The notes under the pieces are model-generated. The model had not been told where the DNA came from. It saw only the letters and a program-made list of their open reading frames with translations, and made no database searches. The position numbers and the translations under genes are program-made. 9,539 nt of DNA. Source: Clostridia bacterium (GTDB lineage: Bacteria > Bacillota > Clostridia > Oscillospirales > CAG-272). Shown here one piece after another: positions 7,147-9,539 of the stretch. The stretch covers positions 1 through 9,539 of the forward strand of contig JAFVRI010000093.1 of assembly GCA_017504335.1 (NCBI GenBank), in the 5' to 3' direction. How positions within the stretch are numbered: position 1 is the first letter of the stretch; each line of letters starts with the position of its first letter.

Positions 7147-7181
7147 AAAAAAGAGACGCATCCCTTTCAAGGACACGTCTC
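7147..7181 (-). terminator. Intrinsic terminator of pncB
   Basis: Read on the minus strand, arm GAGACGTGTCC (7181-7171) pairs over 11 bp, including two G-U pairs, with GGATGCGTCTC (7163-7153) around a 7-base loop, followed by TTTTTT (7152-7147). It begins about 30 bases after the pncB stop. The T tract is only on the minus-strand side, so it serves pncB. Confidence 0.9.
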
Positions 7182-7210
7182 CTTCTGATTAAGAGCTTGC
7201 AAATATCCGT

Positions 7211-8665
7211 TTACTTTCTTTTACGGTATTCCGCAATCATATCGTGTTTAATTTTCCACAGCCTTTCCGAAAGATCCACATAGTAATTGTGCGGGTTGGT
7301 AAATCTGCGCACCTCATCCCACATACCTTCAATTTCCTCTGCGCAATGCTTGCGAATTTCCTCCAAGGAAGGAAGCTGATAGACAAGCTCTCCCGCCTTG
7401 AAAACGGGAACTTGAAGCTCGGTTGCTGTGAAATTTTCCAAAACCTTTCTCTTCCACGTATGCTCCGGATCGAACAATTCGATCGGCTGAGTATCATCCA
7501 CCATCTCATCATATACGCAAATCAGGTCTGCCTCTGCCTTACCTGTCTCCCGTCCTCTCAAACGATAAATCTTTTTGAAATGAGGCGTTGTGATCTTTCC
7601 GACATTTTCGCTGATTTTAATCTTCGGCTGAATGGTTCCGTCCTCTCTTTCGACCGCGCAAAGCTTATACACACCGCCAAACACGGGATCACTCTTTGCA
7701 GTGATCAAACGTTCACCAACACCGAAGGAATCAATCTCCGCGCCCTGACGGATCAGCTCACGAATAATATACTCGTCCAAAGAGTTGGAGACAACAATCT
7801 TGCAATCGGTCAAGCCCTCTTCATCCAAGCGCTTACGAATCTTTTTCGACAAATACGTCACGTCTCCGGAATCGATTCGAACCGCACATTTGGTGATCCC
7901 CTTTGGAAGCAAAATCTCCTTAAATACCTTGATCGCATTGGGGAGTCCGCTCTCCAGCACATTGTAAGTATCGATCAACAGTGTAGCGGAATTGGGATAA
8001 ACCTCGCAATACGCACGGAATGCTTCATATTCGCTGTCAAACATCTGTACCCAAGAATGTGCCATAGTTCCGCCGGAAGGAACACCAAATGCCTCATCAG
8101 AAATGGTGCAAGCAGTCGAATTGCAACCGCCAAGATACGCAGCTCTGGCGCCCAAAATTGCCGCGTCTGCTCCCTGTGCTCTTCGGGATCCGAACTCGCT
8201 GATTGCTCTTCCCTTTGCGGCACGCGTCAACCGGGCTGCCTTTGTGGCAATCAGAGATTGATGATTGATCATCATCAGCACGTAGGTCTCGATAAACTGG
8301 GCTTCAATCACAGGAGCGCGTACCGTCATCAAAGGTTCTCCGGGGAAAACAACCGTTCCCTCGGGAATTGCCCAAATATCACCCGTAAAGCGGAAATTTC
8401 TTAGTTCCTGCAAAAAATCTTCGCCGAAGCATTGTTTGGAGCGAAGGAATTCAATGTCTTCCTCTGTAAAGTGCAAATCTCTGATATATTCAACGATCTG
8501 TTCCAGACCTGCCGCGATCGCAAATCCGCCATGATCGGGGTTGTCACGGTAGAACACATCGAAATAAACGATCTTATCCTTCATACCATTGACATAATAT
8601 CCGTTCGACATGGTTAGCTCATAAAAATCACAAAGCATGGTAAGATTTCTTTTAATATCTTTCAT
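7211..8665 (-). CDS. pncB: Nicotinate phosphoribosyltransferase
   Basis: A 484-aa cytosolic enzyme of the Preiss-Handler salvage route. It converts nicotinate and PRPP to nicotinate mononucleotide, coupled to ATP hydrolysis. Family landmarks are the N-terminal LTMLCDFYELTMSNGY (8-23), NHQSLIATKAAR (134-145), EFGSRRAQG (157-165), the GGTMAHSWVQMF segment (198-209) with the conserved active-site histidine H203, the phosphate-binding-barrel segment RIDSGDVTYLSKK (263-275) and SFGVGERL (313-320). The length is normal for the longer Bacillota and Gram-positive form. The ATG at 8665 is preceded by AGGGTGAG. It is monocistronic: its own promoter lies at 8716-8687 and its own terminator at 7181-7147. 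It stands back-to-back with an NAD synthetase gene, so both steps of NAD supply can be controlled from one intergenic region. Confidence 0.95.
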   Translation of the reverse strand: MKDIKRNLTMLCDFYELTMSNGYYVNGMKDKIVYFDVFYRDNPDHGGFAIAAGLEQIVEYIRDLHFTEEDIEFLRSKQCFGEDFLQELRNFRFTGDIWAIPEGTVVFPGEPLMTVRAPVIEAQFIETYVLMMINHQSLIATKAARLTRAAKGRAISEFGSRRAQGADAAILGARAAYLGGCNSTACTISDEAFGVPSGGTMAHSWVQMFDSEYEAFRAYCEVYPNSATLLIDTYNVLESGLPNAIKVFKEILLPKGITKCAVRIDSGDVTYLSKKIRKRLDEEGLTDCKIVVSNSLDEYIIRELIRQGAEIDSFGVGERLITAKSDPVFGGVYKLCAVEREDGTIQPKIKISENVGKITTPHFKKIYRLRGRETGKAEADLICVYDEMVDDTQPIELFDPEHTWKRKVLENFTATELQVPVFKAGELVYQLPSLEEIRKHCAEEIEGMWDEVRRFTNPHNYYVDLSERLWKIKHDMIAEYRKRK

Positions 8666-8686
8666 TTTCCACTCACCCTTCTTTTT

Positions 8687-8716
8687 ATTTTATTGATTTT
8701 TTAAAAAGATTTTCAA
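8687..8716 (-). promoter_or_regulatory. Probable pncB promoter
   Basis: On the minus strand, TTGAAA (8716-8711), an 18-base spacer, then TAAAAT (8692-8687). Other registers are possible because the region is AT-rich. The -35 box is only 7 bp from the -35 box of the divergent NAD synthetase promoter, so one bound regulator could affect both. Confidence 0.55.
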
Positions 8717-8736
8717 GAATCTATTGTAATTTTCAA
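8709..8736. repeat. Direct repeat ATTTTCAA, 20 bp apart, across the divergent promoters
   Basis: ATTTTCAA occurs at 8709-8716 and 8729-8736, exactly 20 bp (about two helical turns) apart, with AGA close behind each copy. The first copy covers the pncB -35 box and the second starts at the last base of the NAD synthetase -35 box. This could be a two-site operator, but AT-rich DNA produces such repeats by chance. Confidence 0.35.
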
Positions 8737-8752
8737 AAGAAACTTGTATAAT
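8724..8752 (+). promoter_or_regulatory. NAD synthetase promoter
   Basis: TTGTAA (8724-8729), a 17-base spacer, then TATAAT (8747-8752). The predicted start is near 8759, giving a leader of about 37 bases with AAGGAAAGGA ahead of ATG 8796. This is a near-consensus vegetative promoter. Confidence 0.8.
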
Positions 8753-8795
8753 AAAGCCAGAAACATTGGTAATCTAAGGAAAGGACATTCCATAT

Positions 8796-9539
8796 ATGAA
8801 ACATGGTTTTATTAAGGTTGCCACCGCAACGCCCCACGTAACAGTCGCGGATTGCGATGCCAATTTGAACGAAATTCTGAGACTTTGGGAAAAAGCAAAT
8901 GCCGCGAACGTTGCTCTGTTGGTATTTCCCGAGCTGTGCCTCACAGGCTGCTCCTGCGGAGATCTATTCCGCGCGGAGACCTTGCTCTCCGCTGCCAAGC
9001 GAGCACTCGGTGAGTTCCTCCAAAAAACCGCAGATTCTCATATGATTAGTATAATCGGTTTTCCTATCGTTGTCAATAATAAACTTTATAATTCTGCCGC
9101 AATTTGTCAAAAAGGACAAATTTTAGGACTGATTCCTCAGAAAAAAATTATTTTCGATGCAGAAGGTCGTTATTTTTCCACTCCGACAAAAGAACCTGCC
9201 TATGCTTCTGTTTTAGGACAAACCGTTCCTTTCGGCGTTGAGCAGATTTTCTCGTGTGAAACAGTTCCATCCTTTTCCTTTGGCGTGGAAATCGGAAATG
9301 ATTTTCAATCCATCTGCCCTCCCTCTGCGCGCATGAGCCGCGCAGGAGCGACGGTACTTATCAATCCGACCGCATGTCCCGAGACGGTTGTCTCCGCTGA
9401 CTTCCGCCGTTCCGCTGTTGCATCTTATTCCGCACGGACTGTCAGCGCATATCTCTATGCCAACTGTGGCAAGGGAGAATCCACAACCGACACGGTGTTC
9501 TCCGGTCATTCTTTGATCGCCGAAAACGGAAAGGTTCTC
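8796..9539 (+). CDS. nadE: NAD+ synthetase of the glutamine-dependent type, N-terminal glutaminase domain only (3' end outside window)
   Basis: The visible 248 codons cover the nitrilase-fold glutaminase domain that feeds ammonia to a C-terminal NAD synthetase domain (about 400 more residues in this family). The start KHGFIKVATATPHVTVADCDAN, the FPELCLTG segment with E46, CGDLF (54-58), the AGATVLIN segment (183-190), DFRRS..ASYSAR and GESTTD (227-232) align with the long NadE family, the Mycobacterium type. The residues expected for glutamine hydrolysis are not all there. The catalytic cysteine of VEICED is glycine, G167 in VEIGND. The PK(T/S)(Y/F)LPxY segment with the catalytic lysine reads PQKKIIFDAEGRYF (114-127) and is about three residues shorter. 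The frame is open and well conserved elsewhere, so decay of the gene is unlikely. The synthetase half cannot be judged. AAGGA precedes ATG 8796 by ten bases. Confidence 0.87.
   Translation, partial: MKHGFIKVATATPHVTVADCDANLNEILRLWEKANAANVALLVFPELCLTGCSCGDLFRAETLLSAAKRALGEFLQKTADSHMISIIGFPIVVNNKLYNSAAICQKGQILGLIPQKKIIFDAEGRYFSTPTKEPAYASVLGQTVPFGVEQIFSCETVPSFSFGVEIGNDFQSICPPSARMSRAGATVLINPTACPETVVSADFRRSAVASYSARTVSAYLYANCGKGESTTDTVFSGHSLIAENGKVL

Noticed and set aside
7116..7210. Possible riboswitch or small RNA between pncB and cdaA
   Set aside because: The only strong structure is the pncB terminator. The cdaA leader starts near 7080, leaving about 49 bases, too short for a c-di-AMP or other known riboswitch.
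7244..8404. Open frame of 386 codons on the + strand
   Set aside because: It lies entirely opposite pncB, has no ribosome binding site of note, and its translation resembles no family; it is a codon-bias shadow of the minus-strand gene.

Overview
The window looks like chromosomal core-genome DNA from a Bacillota (Clostridia-like) bacterium. The grounds are a membrane diadenylate cyclase of the CdaA type, a single bifunctional Rel, a long RecJ with the extra C-terminal region, a COG2509-type FAD protein, purine-rich Shine-Dalgarno sites (GGGAGGGG, AAAGAGGTG) and vegetative promoters close to TTGACA/TATAAT. Base composition is moderate in the genes and AT-rich in the two promoter regions. I see no mobile element, CRISPR array, tRNA or rRNA. 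The genus cannot be read from this stretch.

Layout. Positions 1-7031 carry five genes, all on the minus strand. In transcription order they are cdaA (7031-6144), a 70-codon single-pass membrane protein (6119-5907), a 545-aa FAD/NAD(P)-binding protein (5900-4263), recJ (4210-2015) and rel (1970 and beyond the window edge). Gaps are 24, 6, 52 and 44 bp and no terminator is visible between them, so they are probably one operon. It is driven by a near-consensus extended -10 promoter at 7115-7087. The preceding minus-strand gene, pncB (8665-7211), ends in a clear intrinsic terminator at 7181-7147, which insulates it from cdaA. From 8666 to 8795 lies a compact divergent promoter region. It serves pncB leftwards and, rightwards, a glutamine-dependent-type NAD synthetase gene whose first 248 codons are in the window.

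How the genes fit together. The right half is NAD metabolism: PncB makes nicotinate mononucleotide from nicotinate, and NadE amidates nicotinate adenine dinucleotide to NAD. The left half puts a c-di-AMP synthase and a (p)ppGpp synthetase/hydrolase in one transcription unit, together with a DNA-repair exonuclease and a flavoprotein of unknown reaction. No long intergenic stretch exists; the largest gaps are 179 bp (7032-7210) and 130 bp (8666-8795).

Most notable points: (1) the glutaminase domain of the NAD synthetase lacks the catalytic cysteine (Gly167 in VEIGND, where the family has VEICED) and has a remodelled lysine region; (2) the gene after cdaA is only 70 codons and resembles just the membrane anchor of CdaR/YbbR; (3) a 15-bp LexA-box-like palindrome with one extra central base lies in front of recJ; (4) a 13-bp palindrome sits at the predicted transcription start of the cdaA operon; (5) recJ contains an in-frame 27-bp duplication next to a G7 run.
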